Shown here one piece after another: positions 1-8,751 of a stretch of 64,000 bases of DNA (positions are counted from its first letter, which is position 1; every line of letters starts with the position of its first letter). Source of the stretch: Ideonella sp. A 288 (GTDB taxonomy: Bacteria; Pseudomonadota; Gammaproteobacteria; Burkholderiales; Burkholderiaceae_C); NCBI RefSeq assembly GCF_002198735.1, contig NZ_MWLO01000128.1, positions 71,199-135,198 of the forward strand, given 5' to 3'. The notes below the pieces were generated by a model. It did no database searches and was not told the origin of the DNA. It saw only the letters and a list, made by a program, of their open reading frames with translations. A program made the translations under genes and the position numbers.

Positions 1-1
1 G

Positions 2-1498
2 CTGGCAGCACAGGGCATGAGCTCCGAGATGTTCGCCTCGCGCCTGCGCCAGGACATGGCCGTGCAGCAGGTGTTGCGCGGCGTGGCCGACACCACCGTG
101 GCCCCGTCGTCTGCCACGTCGGCCGCGTTCGATGCCGTGCTCCAGCGCCGTGAGGTGAAGTTCGTCCGCTTCGATACCAAGGACTACCTGGCCCGCGTCA
201 ACCCGACCGATGCCGACGTCGAGGCCTTCCACAAGGCCCACGAGGCCGAGTTCAAGGCGCCGGAGCAGGCCACCATCGAATACGCGGTGCTCGACCTCGA
301 AGTCCTCAAGAAGGGCATCACGGTCGCCGAGGACGACCTGCGCAAGTACTACGACGAGAACGTCGCCCGCTATACAGTCGCCGAGGAACGCCGCGCGCGT
401 CACATCCTGATCAAGGCCGACAAGGACGCGGCATCCGACGTCAAGCAGAAGGCCAAGGCCAAGGCCGAGACCCTGCTGGCCGAGGCCCGCAAGAACCCGG
501 CTGGATTCGCCGATCTGGCCCGCAAGAACTCCGAAGACACCGGCACCGCCGCCCAAGGTGGCGACCTCGACTTCTTTGGCCGCGGGGCGATGGTCAAGGC
601 GTTCGAGGATGCCGCCTTCGCGCTCAAGGCGGGCGAGATCAGCCCGGTCATCGAGACCGATTTCGGCTACCACGTCATCCAGCTCGAAGCCACCCGCGGT
701 GGCGACCGCAAGCCCTTCGATGCTGTTCGCAGTTCCATCGAAGAAGACGTGCGCAGGCAGTTGGCCACCAAGCGTTGGGCCGAGGCCGCCGAGCAGTTCA
801 CCAACACGGTCTATGAGCAGGCCGACAGCCTCCAACCGGTGATCGACAAGCTCAAGCTCGAGAAGCTCACCGCCACGGTGATGCGCTCGCCCGCCCCGGA
901 TGCCAAGGGGGCACTGGCGTCGCAGAAGCTGCTGGAGGCTGTGTTCAGCGGCGAATCCATCAAGAACAAGCGCAACACCGATGCCGTCGAGGTGGGATCC
1001 AACCAGCTGGCCTCGGCCCGCATCGTGTCGCACCAGCCGGCCCGCACACGGCCGCTGTCCGAGGTGAAGGCCAGCGTGCAGGTGCGGGTCAAGGCCAGCC
1101 AGGCGGCGGCGTTGGCGCGCACCGAAGGCGCTGCGAGACTGGCCCAGCTGCAGAAGGATCCGGCAGCCGAGTTGCCGACCCAGGCCATCGTGTCGCGCGC
1201 CACGCCAGAGGGTTTCGAGCGGCGCGCGCTGGACGCGGTGCTGCGCGCCGACGCGGGCAAACTGCCCGCCGTGGTTGGTATCGATCTCGAAGACCGGGGT
1301 TACCTGGTGGTGCGGGTCGACAAGGTGCTGCCGCCCGAACTGCCCCCCGGGCAGGCCGACACGATGAAGGCACAGTTTGCGCAACTGATGGCTCAGGCCG
1401 AGGGTGATGCGTACTACAAGGCGCTGAAGTCGCGCTTCAAGGCGGTCGTCGTGGCCAAGGTGCCGACACCGGCGTCTGCCGCGGCAGCGGGCAACTAG
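2..1498 (+). CDS. ppiD: Peptidyl-prolyl cis-trans isomerase PpiD (3' part)
   Basis: The frame is open at the left edge, so the N-terminal membrane anchor and start lie outside the window. The visible ~498 residues contain a parvulin-type isomerase domain at about bases 380-700 (motifs [17 protein letters not shown] and FGYHVIQL), followed by a long SurA/PpiD-like C-terminal region. PpiD is an inner-membrane-anchored periplasmic foldase that helps outer-membrane and secreted proteins fold. The gene ends about 30 bp before tRNA-His. SurA is the alternative, but the long region after a single parvulin domain fits PpiD better. Confidence 0.85.
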   Translation: MAAQGMSSEMFASRLRQDMAVQQVLRGVADTTVAPSSATSAAFDAVLQRREVKFVRFDTKDYLARVNPTDADVEAFHKAHEAEFKAPEQATIEYAVLDLEVLKKGITVAEDDLRKYYDENVARYTVAEERRARHILIKADKDAASDVKQKAKAKAETLLAEARKNPAGFADLARKNSEDTGTAAQGGDLDFFGRGAMVKAFEDAAFALKAGEISPVIETDFGYHVIQLEATRGGDRKPFDAVRSSIEEDVRRQLATKRWAEAAEQFTNTVYEQADSLQPVIDKLKLEKLTATVMRSPAPDAKGALASQKLLEAVFSGESIKNKRNTDAVEVGSNQLASARIVSHQPARTRPLSEVKASVQVRVKASQAAALARTEGAARLAQLQKDPAAELPTQAIVSRATPEGFERRALDAVLRADAGKLPAVVGIDLEDRGYLVVRVDKVLPPELPPGQADTMKAQFAQLMAQAEGDAYYKALKSRFKAVVVAKVPTPASAAAAGN

Positions 1499-1510
1499 CC
1501 CGCAGCACGC

Positions 1511-1516
1511 TATAAT
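1511..1516 (+). promoter_or_regulatory. -10 element of the tRNA-His gene
   Basis: TATAAT is a perfect -10 hexamer 14 nt upstream of the tRNA 5' end, within the short gap after ppiD. No good -35 hexamer is visible at the usual spacing. Confidence 0.55.
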
Positions 1517-1529
1517 TTGCCGCTTCGGT

Positions 1530-1606
1530 GGTGGCTGTAGCTCAGTTGGTAGAGTCCCAGATTGTGATTCTGGTCGTCGTGGGTTCGAGTCCCATCAGCC
1601 ACCCCA
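1530..1606 (+). tRNA. tRNA-His (anticodon GTG)
   Basis: A full cloverleaf can be drawn. The 7-bp acceptor stem GTGGCTG/CAGCCAC is preceded by the extra G(-1) typical of tRNA-His, which faces C73 at 1603. The anticodon stem CCAGA/TCTGG encloses loop TTGTGAT with anticodon GTG at 1564-1566. The T-arm contains GGTTCGAGTCC, and CCA is encoded at 1604-1606. Confidence 0.97.
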
Positions 1607-2069
1607 AGTAACATCAGGCACAGCCCTTCCAGCGGCCCCTCATCGCAAGGTGACGGGCCGTTGTCGCTTGTATTGCCAACTTGACTCGTGTGGTCCCCGC
1701 GGCGCAAATGCGCCCGCTGAGTTGGTGAGCTGAGCCTTCGATTCGAAACGACGCCTTCTTGCGGGGCGATTCGACATTGGCCAGCCGCTGTGCAGTGCGG
1801 CAGATCGTTGCCACGGGCCCGCGGCCGACTGCGGATGCCACCGACGGCCACCGCGAAGTCCAGGCTTGGGTTGTCCACGCCTGCGGCTTTCAGTCCGTGT
1901 GGCGTCGAGGACGCGCTTGCGGCGAGCGGTCGCTTGCCCTGCTTGTCCAGCATCCCGCCACAGCGACGGGTCGCTGCCGCGACGGGCGGGCTCCACGGCC
2001 GCATCAGACGGTGGAGGCTGCAACCGGCCCGGCCCGAAGGGCCACGCAGCCGGCATGCGCCCGGTCACC
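1607..2069. other. Non-coding gap of 463 bp
   Basis: Apart from the hairpin at 1633-1660 nothing recognisable was found. The open frames crossing it have compositions expected of high-GC noise and match no family I recognise. Confidence 0.5.
1633..1660 (+). terminator. Possible terminator hairpin downstream of tRNA-His
   Basis: CGGCCC pairs with GGGCCG (6 bp), with TCA/TGA pairing further in across a C-C mismatch. It is followed by the T-rich but interrupted TTGTCGCTTG. It lies 27 nt after the tRNA. Confidence 0.4.
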
Positions 2070-2297
2070 TCAGGTGCTGCGCGCGCGCCACTTTCGCCAC
2101 AGCTTGAGCATCACCAGCAAGAGCGGTGCCGCGTGCATGGCCAGATCGAACATGTCCAGTGGGCGGACCAGTGCGCCCTGGAACAGAAGGCGCAGTTTCT
2201 CGACCAGATGAGGCTCTGGCGTGATCGGCGCAATGGCCATCCAGGCCACCAACAGCAGCAGCCAAGTCCACGGCAAGCGGTCGAGCCAGTTCAGCAT
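2070..2297 (-). CDS. Small membrane protein, 75 aa, unknown function
   Basis: The ATG at 2297 gives a 75-residue protein with two hydrophobic segments (about residues 10-25 and 55-67) separated by a basic, amphipathic stretch, ending in a positively charged tail (LWRKWRARST). It lies 20 bp downstream of msbA on the same strand and is probably co-transcribed with it. I recall similar small two-helix proteins in Burkholderiales, often labelled RND transporter although far too short to be one. No function is assigned. Confidence 0.65.
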   Translation of the reverse strand: MLNWLDRLPWTWLLLLVAWMAIAPITPEPHLVEKLRLLFQGALVRPLDMFDLAMHAAPLLLVMLKLWRKWRARST

Positions 2298-2317
2298 CGC
2301 GGCAGACGAGCGTGCGA

Positions 2318-4057
2318 TCAACTGCGGAACTGCATCGCGTGCAGCCGCGCATACAGCCCGCCGGAGGCCAGCAGTTCGGCATGGCTGCCCTGCTCGGCGA
2401 CGCGGCCGGCCTCGAGCACGACGATGCGGTGCGCATGCTCGATGGTCGACAGCCGGTGCGCGATGACCAGGGTCGTGCGGCCCTGCATGAGCTTGTCCAG
2501 GGCGGCCTGCACGGCGCGTTCGGATTCGCTGTCCAGTGCCGAGGTGGCTTCGTCCAGGATCAGGATGGGCGCGTCCTTGTAAAGCGCGCGGGCGATGGCC
2601 AGGCGCTGGCGCTGGCCGCCCGAGAGCTGGCTGCCGTTGTGGCCGATCGCGCTGTCGAGGCCCTGCGGCAGGCTGTCGACGAATTCGATCAGGTGGGCGC
2701 CGGCCAGTGCCGCGCGCACGCGCTCGCGGTCGGGTGCGTCGCCGAGCGCGATGTTGGCGGCCACGGTGTCGTTGAACAGCACCACGTCCTGGCTCACCAG
2801 CGCAAACTGCCGGCGCAGCGCGTCGACGTCCCATTCCGCCAGCGGCACGTCGTCGAGCCGCACGTCGCCGCTGCCGGGCTCGATGAAGCGGGGCAGCAGG
2901 TTGATCAGCGACGACTTGCCCGCGCCTGACGGCCCCACCAGCGCGACGATCTCGCCGGGGGCGATGTGCAGCGACAGACCATCCAGGGCGTTGGCCTGGT
3001 CATCGCGGTAGCGCAGCACCACGTCGCGCAGCGTGATCTCGCCGCGGGCGCGCGCCGGTGCATGGCTGCCGCCGCGCTCGGCCGGGCTCTGGTCGAGCAG
3101 TTGCAGGCCGCGCTCGATCGAGGCCAGGCCGCGGGTGATGGGGGTCATCAGATCGGACAGGTGCTTGACCGGCGCCACCAGCATCAGCATCGCGGTGATG
3201 AAGGCGACGAAGCCGCCCACGGTGGCGCCGCCGCTGCCGCTTTGCCACAGCGCCACGACGATGACGGCCGACAGTGCCAGCGCGGCGAAGATTTGCGTCA
3301 GTGGCGTGATGGCCGCGCCTGAGGCGACGATCTTGAGCAGCACGCGGCGCAGCGCCAGCGCATGGCGCTCGAAGCGCGCGGCCTGCGACGGCCCGGCGCC
3401 GTGCATGCGCACGATGCGCCAGGCGAGCACGTTCTCTTCCACCACATAGGCCAGTTGGTCGGTGGCGTCCTGGCCCTCGCGCGTGAGGCGGTGCAGCCGC
3501 TTGCCCACCACCCGCATCACCAGCGCCACCGCCGGGAACAGCACGGCCACGAACAGCGTGAGCTTCCAGTTCAGCCAGAACAGGTAGCCGAGCAGGGCCA
3601 CGAGCGTGAGCGAATCCTTCAGCAGCGTGAGCACCGAGCTGATCAGCATGGTGGTGCCGGTCTGGACCTCGTAGACCAGGGTGTTGGTCAGGCTGCTGGC
3701 CGACTGCTGGCTGAACAGCGCACCGCCGGCGGTGAGCACGCGCTGGAAGAGTTGCTGCCGCAGGTCCTGCAGACCGCGCTGGGCCACCCAGCTGAGGGCA
3801 TATTGCGCGATGAAGCCGGCCACGCCGCGCACGGTGAACAGGCCGACGATGGCCAGCGGCACCGCCCACAGCGGCAACTGGCCGGCGGAGAAGCCCTTGT
3901 CGAGCAGCGGCTCGAGCAGCGCCGGGATCATCGGCTCGGTGGCCGCGCCGATCAGCGAGCCGGCAAACGCCACCAGCAAGCCGACACGGGCCTGGCGGAA
4001 GTAGGGGGCAATGCGGGCGAAGCGCTGCAGCAGGGTGGGCATGGGCCAGGGGGTCAC
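2318..4057 (-). CDS. msbA: Lipid A / lipid-linked export ABC transporter MsbA
   Basis: This 579-aa half-transporter has an N-terminal six-helix ABC membrane domain (about residues 20-310) fused to a nucleotide-binding domain. The NBD shows Walker A GPSGAGKS, signature LSGGQRQR, Walker B ILILDEATSALD and H-loop IAHRLST. MsbA homodimers flip lipid A-core from the inner to the outer leaflet of the inner membrane. The start is GTG at 4057; an in-frame ATG at 4042 (MPTLLQRF) is a good alternative, and neither has a strong ribosome-binding site. The gene is divergent from imuA, and the shared 83-bp gap holds a LexA box. A generic lipid exporter cannot be excluded. Confidence 0.88.
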   Translation of the reverse strand: MTPWPMPTLLQRFARIAPYFRQARVGLLVAFAGSLIGAATEPMIPALLEPLLDKGFSAGQLPLWAVPLAIVGLFTVRGVAGFIAQYALSWVAQRGLQDLRQQLFQRVLTAGGALFSQQSASSLTNTLVYEVQTGTTMLISSVLTLLKDSLTLVALLGYLFWLNWKLTLFVAVLFPAVALVMRVVGKRLHRLTREGQDATDQLAYVVEENVLAWRIVRMHGAGPSQAARFERHALALRRVLLKIVASGAAITPLTQIFAALALSAVIVVALWQSGSGGATVGGFVAFITAMLMLVAPVKHLSDLMTPITRGLASIERGLQLLDQSPAERGGSHAPARARGEITLRDVVLRYRDDQANALDGLSLHIAPGEIVALVGPSGAGKSSLINLLPRFIEPGSGDVRLDDVPLAEWDVDALRRQFALVSQDVVLFNDTVAANIALGDAPDRERVRAALAGAHLIEFVDSLPQGLDSAIGHNGSQLSGGQRQRLAIARALYKDAPILILDEATSALDSESERAVQAALDKLMQGRTTLVIAHRLSTIEHAHRIVVLEAGRVAEQGSHAELLASGGLYARLHAMQFRS

Positions 4058-4116
4058 GCCGGCACGGTGGCAGCGCGGGCGTGATTATCGACGCAGCCTG
4101 CGGGCTTGCCTTGGAT

Positions 4117-4134
4117 ACTGTATGAACGTACAGT
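4117..4134 (+). promoter_or_regulatory. LexA (SOS) box upstream of imuA
   Basis: ACTGTATGAACGTACAGT contains CTG-N10-CAG with perfect 6-bp inverted ends (ACTGTA/TACAGT), matching the LexA operator consensus of gamma/betaproteobacteria. It ends 7 nt before the proposed imuA start, so bound LexA would block transcription of the mutasome genes. imuA genes are classical SOS targets. Confidence 0.88.
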
Positions 4135-4140
4135 CATTCG

Positions 4141-5205
4141 GTGGACCTGTCTCTGCCATCGACCCTGCCTGCCCCGGTGCACGCCCCTATGGCGGCGCCC
4201 GAGGCCCTGCGCCCGGCGGCGTTGGCCCGGGCGTTCGAGCCTTTGCTGCCGTCTGCAGCCACGGAGACACCTGAATCCTGGCCGGCGCCACCGTTGGCTG
4301 GCGCGTCGGAGACCCTGCACCCGGCGCCGTTCACCGGTGCGCCGGAAACCCTGCACCCGGTGCCGTTCGCTGGCGCGCCGGAAGCCCTGCACCCGGCGCT
4401 GTGGCGCGCCCACCAGTTGGGCGCTGGCGTCGCGGCCGTCACCCCCACCGGCTTTGCCGCGCTCGATGCCCAGTTGCCCGGCGGTGGCTGGCCGCACCGT
4501 GTGCTCACCGAACTGCTGCTGCCGCACCCGGGGCTGGGCGAGATGCGCCTGCTGGCGCCGGCGCTGGCCGCCTGTTCCAGGGGCGGCGAGCCTGGTGCGG
4601 GTGGTACCGACGCCGGTGCCGGCCGCTGCGTGATGCTGTTCGACCCGCCGGCTGCGCTGTGCGGCTGGGCGCTGGGGCAACTGGGGCTCGATGCGCGCCA
4701 ATGGCTGTTGGTGCAGGGCCGGGCTGCGGCGGGTCGACCGGGCGGCGGTGCGCCGAACCCCCGGCTGGCCAGCCGGCTGGGGCCGGGGGCCGACGTGCTC
4801 TGGGCGCTGGAGCAGGCGCTGCGCAGTGGCCACCTGGGCGCCGCGCTGGCCTGGCTGCCGGTGGGGCTGAAGGTCGACGTGCTGCGCCGGTTGCAACTCG
4901 CCGCGCAGGCACACGACGCGCCGGTGTTCATCCTGCGCGAGGCCGAGGCCCGCCACCGGCCCAGCGTGGCGCCGCTGCGCCTGCTGCTGGCGCCGGCGGG
5001 CATCGACACGCTGTCGGTGCGCGTGCTCAAGCGGCGTGGCCCGCCGCTGGCCGAGCCCTTGCTGCTGGCGCTGGCGCCGGTGCTGTCCCCGCGCCAGCGC
5101 GACCGGCTGCGCCCCGCGACCGCCCGTCCGGCGTCGCCGCGTCCGGCCCGGGTCGACGCCGTCGCGGGCCTCTCCGGCGTCCAGGGCAGCGCAGTCCGCG
5201 CCTGA
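4141..5205 (+). CDS. imuA: Mutasome protein ImuA
   Basis: This 354-aa RecA/SulA-like protein of the error-prone SOS mutasome partners ImuB and the polymerase DnaE2. The core starts with ALWRAHQLG, then VTPTGFAALDAQLPGGGWP, a typical ImuA opening where a RecA-like fold begins. The start is uncertain: GTG at 4141 has no clear ribosome-binding site, a TGA at 4123 blocks longer forms, and ATG at 4189 is an alternative. The N-terminus carries three imperfect 12-residue repeats (bases 4291-4398) not expected in the family. imuB follows after 39 bp. A LexA box directly upstream predicts DNA-damage induction. Confidence 0.85.
   Translation: MDLSLPSTLPAPVHAPMAAPEALRPAALARAFEPLLPSAATETPESWPAPPLAGASETLHPAPFTGAPETLHPVPFAGAPEALHPALWRAHQLGAGVAAVTPTGFAALDAQLPGGGWPHRVLTELLLPHPGLGEMRLLAPALAACSRGGEPGAGGTDAGAGRCVMLFDPPAALCGWALGQLGLDARQWLLVQGRAAAGRPGGGAPNPRLASRLGPGADVLWALEQALRSGHLGAALAWLPVGLKVDVLRRLQLAAQAHDAPVFILREAEARHRPSVAPLRLLLAPAGIDTLSVRVLKRRGPPLAEPLLLALAPVLSPRQRDRLRPATARPASPRPARVDAVAGLSGVQGSAVRA
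4291..4398 (+). repeat. Three 36-bp tandem repeats in the 5' part of imuA
   Basis: Units at 4291-4326, 4327-4362 and 4363-4398 encode PLAGASETLHPA, PFTGAPETLHPV and PFAGAPEALHPA. They are in frame and directly precede the conserved LWRAHQLG start of the ImuA core. Confidence 0.85.
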
Positions 5206-5244
5206 GGCCCCCGGGCGCACCGATGCGGCCGGACCGTCGTCACC

Positions 5245-6816
5245 ATGCTGTGGATCGCCCTGCACCTGCCGGCCCTGTCGCTGGAGTCCTTCGCCGCGAC
5301 GCTGGGCCCGGCGCAGGCCGGCCGGCCGGTGGCGCTGCTGGAATCGCACCGCATCGTGCAGGCCGATGCCGCCGCGCAGGCGCTGGGCGTGCAGCCGGGC
5401 ATGAAGCGCGCCACCGCGCTGGCCTTGGCGCCGGTGCTGGTGCTGGGCGCCGCCGACGTGCACCGCGATGCCCAGGCCCTGGTGGCGGTGGCCCACGCGG
5501 CGCTGGCTTTCACCCCGTCGGTGGCCGTGTCGGGGCAGGGCGTGCGGCTCGAGGTGCACGCCAGCCTGCGTTATTTCGGCGGCCTGGTCGCCTTGCTGGC
5601 GCGCCTGAAGACCGCGTTGCGGCCGCTGGGCCACCGCGTGCAACTGGCCACCGCGCCCACCGCGCTGGGGGCCGCCCTGCTGGCGCGCTGGCGGCCCGAC
5701 CTCGAAGCCGGCCCGCACAGCACCGCCCTGGGCCCGCTGCGCACGCTGCTCGACCGGGCCCCTGTGGGCCTGCTCGGACCTGCGCTCGGCAGCGATGCCG
5801 CGGCCGCCAGCGACGAGGCCGCCACCTGGCCGTCCACCTGGGAAGCATTGCAGGGCATGGGCCTGCACACGCTGGCCGACTTGCGCGCGCTGCCGCGCAG
5901 CGGGCTGGCACGGCGCTTCGGCCCCGGGCTGCTGCTGGCGGTCGACCGGGCCCGCGGCGACGCGCCCGAGCCGCACACCTGGGTCGAGTTGCCGGCCTCG
6001 TTCGCCAGCCGGCTCGAACTCTTCACCCGCGCCGACCTCAGCGAGCAGGTGATCGCCGGCGCCGGCATCTTGCTGGCGCGGCTGGTGGCCTGGGCGCAGG
6101 CGCAGCATGGCCGCATCGCCCGCTTCACCCTGGTGATGCACCACGAGCGGCGCCACCGCGATGCCGACGACCCCGCCGCGCAGGCCACGGCGCTGGAGGT
6201 GGTGCTGGCCGAGCCGGCCATCGACCCGGCCCACCTGCAACTGCTGCTGACCGAACGCCTGGCGCGCACGCCGATGCCCGCGCCCACGCTCGAACTCGGC
6301 CTGCGCTGCGACGCCGTGGTGCCCGGCGAGGCGCCCAATGGCGAGCTGTTTCCCACCCGCGCCAGCGAGCATGCGGGCCTGACGCGCCTGGTCGAGCGCC
6401 TGCAGGCCCGGCTGGGCCGCGAGCAGGTGTGCCGGCTCGATCCGGTGGCCGAGCACCGGCCCGAGCGCGCCACGCAGGCCTCGGCCGCCGATGCTGCCAC
6501 GGTGGGCCGGCAGGGCGCCGTGCCGGGCAGGGCGGCGCCGGGGGTGGCGCAGGTGACGCGGCCGGTGTGGCTGTGGCCCGAGCCGCAGCCCCTGCCCGAG
6601 CACGGCGCGCGCCCGCTGCTCGACGGCCGCCCGCTGCAACTGCTGGCTGGCCCCGAGCGCATCGAGACCGGCTGGTGGGACGGCGCCCTGGCCGCGCGCG
6701 ACTACTTCATCGCCGCCACCGGCGACGGCACGCTGGTGTGGATCTATCGCGCCCGGCTGCCACTGGCTGCCGACGGCGAGGGCAGCGGCTGGTTCCTGCA
6801 TGGCCGCTTTGCCTGA
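5245..6816 (+). CDS. imuB: Mutasome Y-family polymerase homologue ImuB
   Basis: This 523-aa Y-family polymerase-like protein starts MLWIALHLPALSLESFA. In active Y polymerases the same stretch is DxDxFxAxVE; here the acidic residues are absent. The second catalytic site is likewise replaced (VAVSGQGVRLEV), so the protein should be a catalytically dead scaffold, as known for ImuB. A C-terminal ImuB-type domain (from about residue 425, RPVWLWPEPQPL to the end) follows. It is co-oriented with imuA and presumably under the same LexA control. The dnaE2 gene that usually follows is not here; the next gene is on the other strand. Confidence 0.88.
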   Translation: MLWIALHLPALSLESFAATLGPAQAGRPVALLESHRIVQADAAAQALGVQPGMKRATALALAPVLVLGAADVHRDAQALVAVAHAALAFTPSVAVSGQGVRLEVHASLRYFGGLVALLARLKTALRPLGHRVQLATAPTALGAALLARWRPDLEAGPHSTALGPLRTLLDRAPVGLLGPALGSDAAAASDEAATWPSTWEALQGMGLHTLADLRALPRSGLARRFGPGLLLAVDRARGDAPEPHTWVELPASFASRLELFTRADLSEQVIAGAGILLARLVAWAQAQHGRIARFTLVMHHERRHRDADDPAAQATALEVVLAEPAIDPAHLQLLLTERLARTPMPAPTLELGLRCDAVVPGEAPNGELFPTRASEHAGLTRLVERLQARLGREQVCRLDPVAEHRPERATQASAADAATVGRQGAVPGRAAPGVAQVTRPVWLWPEPQPLPEHGARPLLDGRPLQLLAGPERIETGWWDGALAARDYFIAATGDGTLVWIYRARLPLAADGEGSGWFLHGRFA

Positions 6817-6859
6817 GGCGGCCGGTCGCCTGGCCCTGGCGCAGTTGCCGACGATGCTC

Positions 6860-6880
6860 GGCGCCGATGGACGCGCCTTT
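6860..6880 (+). terminator. Weak terminator after imuB
   Basis: GGCGC (6860-6864) and GCGCC (6873-6877) form a short stem followed by TTTT. It lies between the convergent imuB and the LysE-family gene. Confidence 0.35.
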
Positions 6881-6886
6881 TGAACG

Positions 6887-7528
6887 TCAGCGATCCTCGC
6901 CCAGCGCCAGCCTCAGCCCCAGCACCACGAACAGCAGACCCGCGCCGCGGCCCAGCCAGCGGCCGACGCGCCCGTCGCCGCCCAGGCGCCGGCCCAGTGT
7001 CGACAGCACGGCGGCAAAGCCCAGGTTGACCAGCGTGCCATTGACCACGAACACGCCGCCCAGCACGGCGAAGGCCAGCGCCTTGTTCGGTGCGCCGGCA
7101 TCGATGAACTGCGGCACGAAGGCCAGGAAGAACAGCGCCACCTTGGGGTTGAGCGCATTGGTGAGGAAGCCCTGCCAGAACACGCGCTGCACCGACACCA
7201 CCGGCGGCGCCTGTGTCGCCTGCACCGCCGGCGTGGCGGCCGGCCCCCGCAGCAGCCCCAGCCCCAGCCACACCAGGTAGGCCGCGCCCAGCCAGCGCAG
7301 CACCGTGAAGGCTAAGCTCGACTCAGCCAGCAGCGCCGACACCCCCAGCGCCGCGGCCAGCGTGTGCACCAGGCAGCCGGCCCCCACGCCCACCGCGGCG
7401 GCCGCGCCGGCGCGAAAGCCCTGCGCCGTGCTGCGGGCGGCGATCAACGCCACGTCCGCACCGGGCGTCAGGTTCAGCGCCAGCCCGGCGGCGACGAACA
7501 GCCAGGGGTCGTGGATGCCTTCGATCAC
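6887..7528 (-). CDS. LysE/RhtB-family amino-acid exporter
   Basis: This 213-aa inner-membrane protein has five to six hydrophobic helices. The N-terminal signature LNLTPGADVALIAARS is typical of the LysE/RhtB translocator family, and WQGFLTNALNPKVALFFLAF is the second conserved family block. Members export amino acids or related metabolites; the substrate cannot be told from sequence. The ATG at 7528 is the natural start. It lies 15 bp downstream of the chromate-transporter pair on the same strand and may be co-transcribed. Confidence 0.87.
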   Translation of the reverse strand: MIEGIHDPWLFVAAGLALNLTPGADVALIAARSTAQGFRAGAAAAVGVGAGCLVHTLAAALGVSALLAESSLAFTVLRWLGAAYLVWLGLGLLRGPAATPAVQATQAPPVVSVQRVFWQGFLTNALNPKVALFFLAFVPQFIDAGAPNKALAFAVLGGVFVVNGTLVNLGFAAVLSTLGRRLGGDGRVGRWLGRGAGLLFVVLGLRLALGEDR

Positions 7529-7543
7529 GGACAGTGCCCTGGC

Positions 7544-8110
7544 TCAGGCCCAGCCCAGCATGCCGACCACCGCGCCGAGCGCGATCAGCCACATCGGGCT
7601 GAGGCGCGTGCGCGTCATCACCACCACGGTGACGGCCGCCAGCGCCAGCACACCCCAGTGATCGCGGTTCGGCGACACCAGGATCCAGCCGGTGGACAGC
7701 AGCAGCCCCAGCGTCAAGGGCACCATGCCGGTGGTGAAGGCGCGCAGCGGCCGTGCGTCGGCCCGGCGCCGGCCGTAGCGGCCGACGGACAGCGCCAGCA
7801 CCGACGACGGCAGCATGATGCCGCCCATCGTGGCCAGCACGCCGGCCACGCCGGCGACGTTCCAGCCCATCAGCGCCACGAACAGGATGTTCGGCCCCGG
7901 CGCGGCCTGGGCGATGGCCACCGAGGCGGTGAACTGCTCGGCGCTCATCCAGCCCTGCTGCTGCACCAGGTAGCGCTGCATGTCGGGTGCGGTGGTGATG
8001 GCGCCGCCCACGGCCAGCATCGACAGCAGCATGAAGTGCAGCGTGAGCTGCAGCAGGTCGCCCCAGCCGTGGCCATGCAGGCCCAGCAGGGCCCAGCCGT
8101 CGCCGCTCAC
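7544..8110 (-). CDS. Chromate transporter, second half-size subunit (ChrA family)
   Basis: This 188-aa protein is a short-chain CHR protein with about six hydrophobic helices. It contains VGGAITTAPDMQRYLV near the N-terminus, then AQAAPGPNILFVALMGW, the conserved APGPN box of the CHR family. The start is GTG at 8110, which overlaps the stop of the preceding gene as GTGA, indicating translational coupling. Paired half-size CHR proteins form the equivalent of one full-length ChrA antiporter that expels chromate. Chromate as the real substrate is inference from the family. Confidence 0.82.
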   Translation of the reverse strand: MSGDGWALLGLHGHGWGDLLQLTLHFMLLSMLAVGGAITTAPDMQRYLVQQQGWMSAEQFTASVAIAQAAPGPNILFVALMGWNVAGVAGVLATMGGIMLPSSVLALSVGRYGRRRADARPLRAFTTGMVPLTLGLLLSTGWILVSPNRDHWGVLALAAVTVVVMTRTRLSPMWLIALGAVVGMLGWA

Positions 8111-8703
8111 GTCGGCGCCTCGCTGGCGGCCAGCCGCCACCAGGCCAGGGCCATGGCGGCCGAGCCCAGGCCCAGCACCACCCCCACCATCGGCCAGCGC
8201 AGCAGCCCCACCATCGCGAAGGTGGCCGCGGCCAGGCCCACGGCCAGCGGCAGGCCGAGGGCGTTCTTCTTCAGCGTCGGCCACAGCTTGACGGCGGTGC
8301 TCAGCACCAGCCCCGCGGCCACTGCGCCCATGCCGCGCAGCGCACCGGCCACCATCGGCTCGGTGGCGAACTGGCGGTACAGCGTGGCCAGCGCCAGCAC
8401 CAGCAGCATCGGCGCCGACAGCAGCCCGGCGGTGGCGGCCAGCGCGCCGCGCCAGCCGAAGTGCCGGTCGCCGAAGATCAGCGCCAGGTTGATGATGTTC
8501 GGCCCGGGCAGCACCTGGCCCAGGGCCAGGAGTTCGACGAACTCGTCCGGGCTCAGCCAGCGCAGGCGCTCGACCAGCTCGCGGTGGGCCACCGGCAGCA
8601 CGCCGCCGAAGCCCTGCAGCGCCAGGCGCTGGAAGGCCCGGAACAACTCGCCGCACGAGGCCGGCGCCGGCAGGCCCGGCGCATCGGCCCGGGCTTCAGG
8701 CAT
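8107..8703 (-). CDS. Chromate transporter, first half-size subunit (ChrA family)
   Basis: This 198-aa membrane protein carries the N-terminal CHR-domain features FQRLALQGFGGVLPVAHREL and LGQVLPGPNIINLALIFG, the latter being the PGPN box. Several hydrophobic helices follow. It is the upstream partner of the gene at 7544-8110, whose GTG start overlaps its TGA. Short-chain CHR pairs occur widely in proteobacteria. The two proteins are expected to insert with opposite topologies and to act together. Confidence 0.82.
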   Translation of the reverse strand: MPEARADAPGLPAPASCGELFRAFQRLALQGFGGVLPVAHRELVERLRWLSPDEFVELLALGQVLPGPNIINLALIFGDRHFGWRGALAATAGLLSAPMLLVLALATLYRQFATEPMVAGALRGMGAVAAGLVLSTAVKLWPTLKKNALGLPLAVGLAAATFAMVGLLRWPMVGVVLGLGSAAMALAWWRLAASEAPT

Positions 8704-8751
8704 GGCCGCAGGCCCGCCCGACGGCGCGGTGAGTGGCGTGCCGCCGCCCCG

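Noticed and set aside
1607..2069. Open frames in the gap after tRNA-His
   Set aside because: No family resemblance, overlapping frames on both strands, no ribosome-binding sites; also no integrase or direct repeat suggesting tRNA-targeted integration.
4054..6801. A 915-codon minus-strand open frame opposite imuA-imuB
   Set aside because: Low-complexity Gln/Arg/Gly-rich translation, antisense to well-supported genes.
6799..6882. Short frame after imuB as a remnant of dnaE2
   Set aside because: The 27 codons do not resemble the DnaE2 N-terminus (no PHP-domain start) and overlap imuB.
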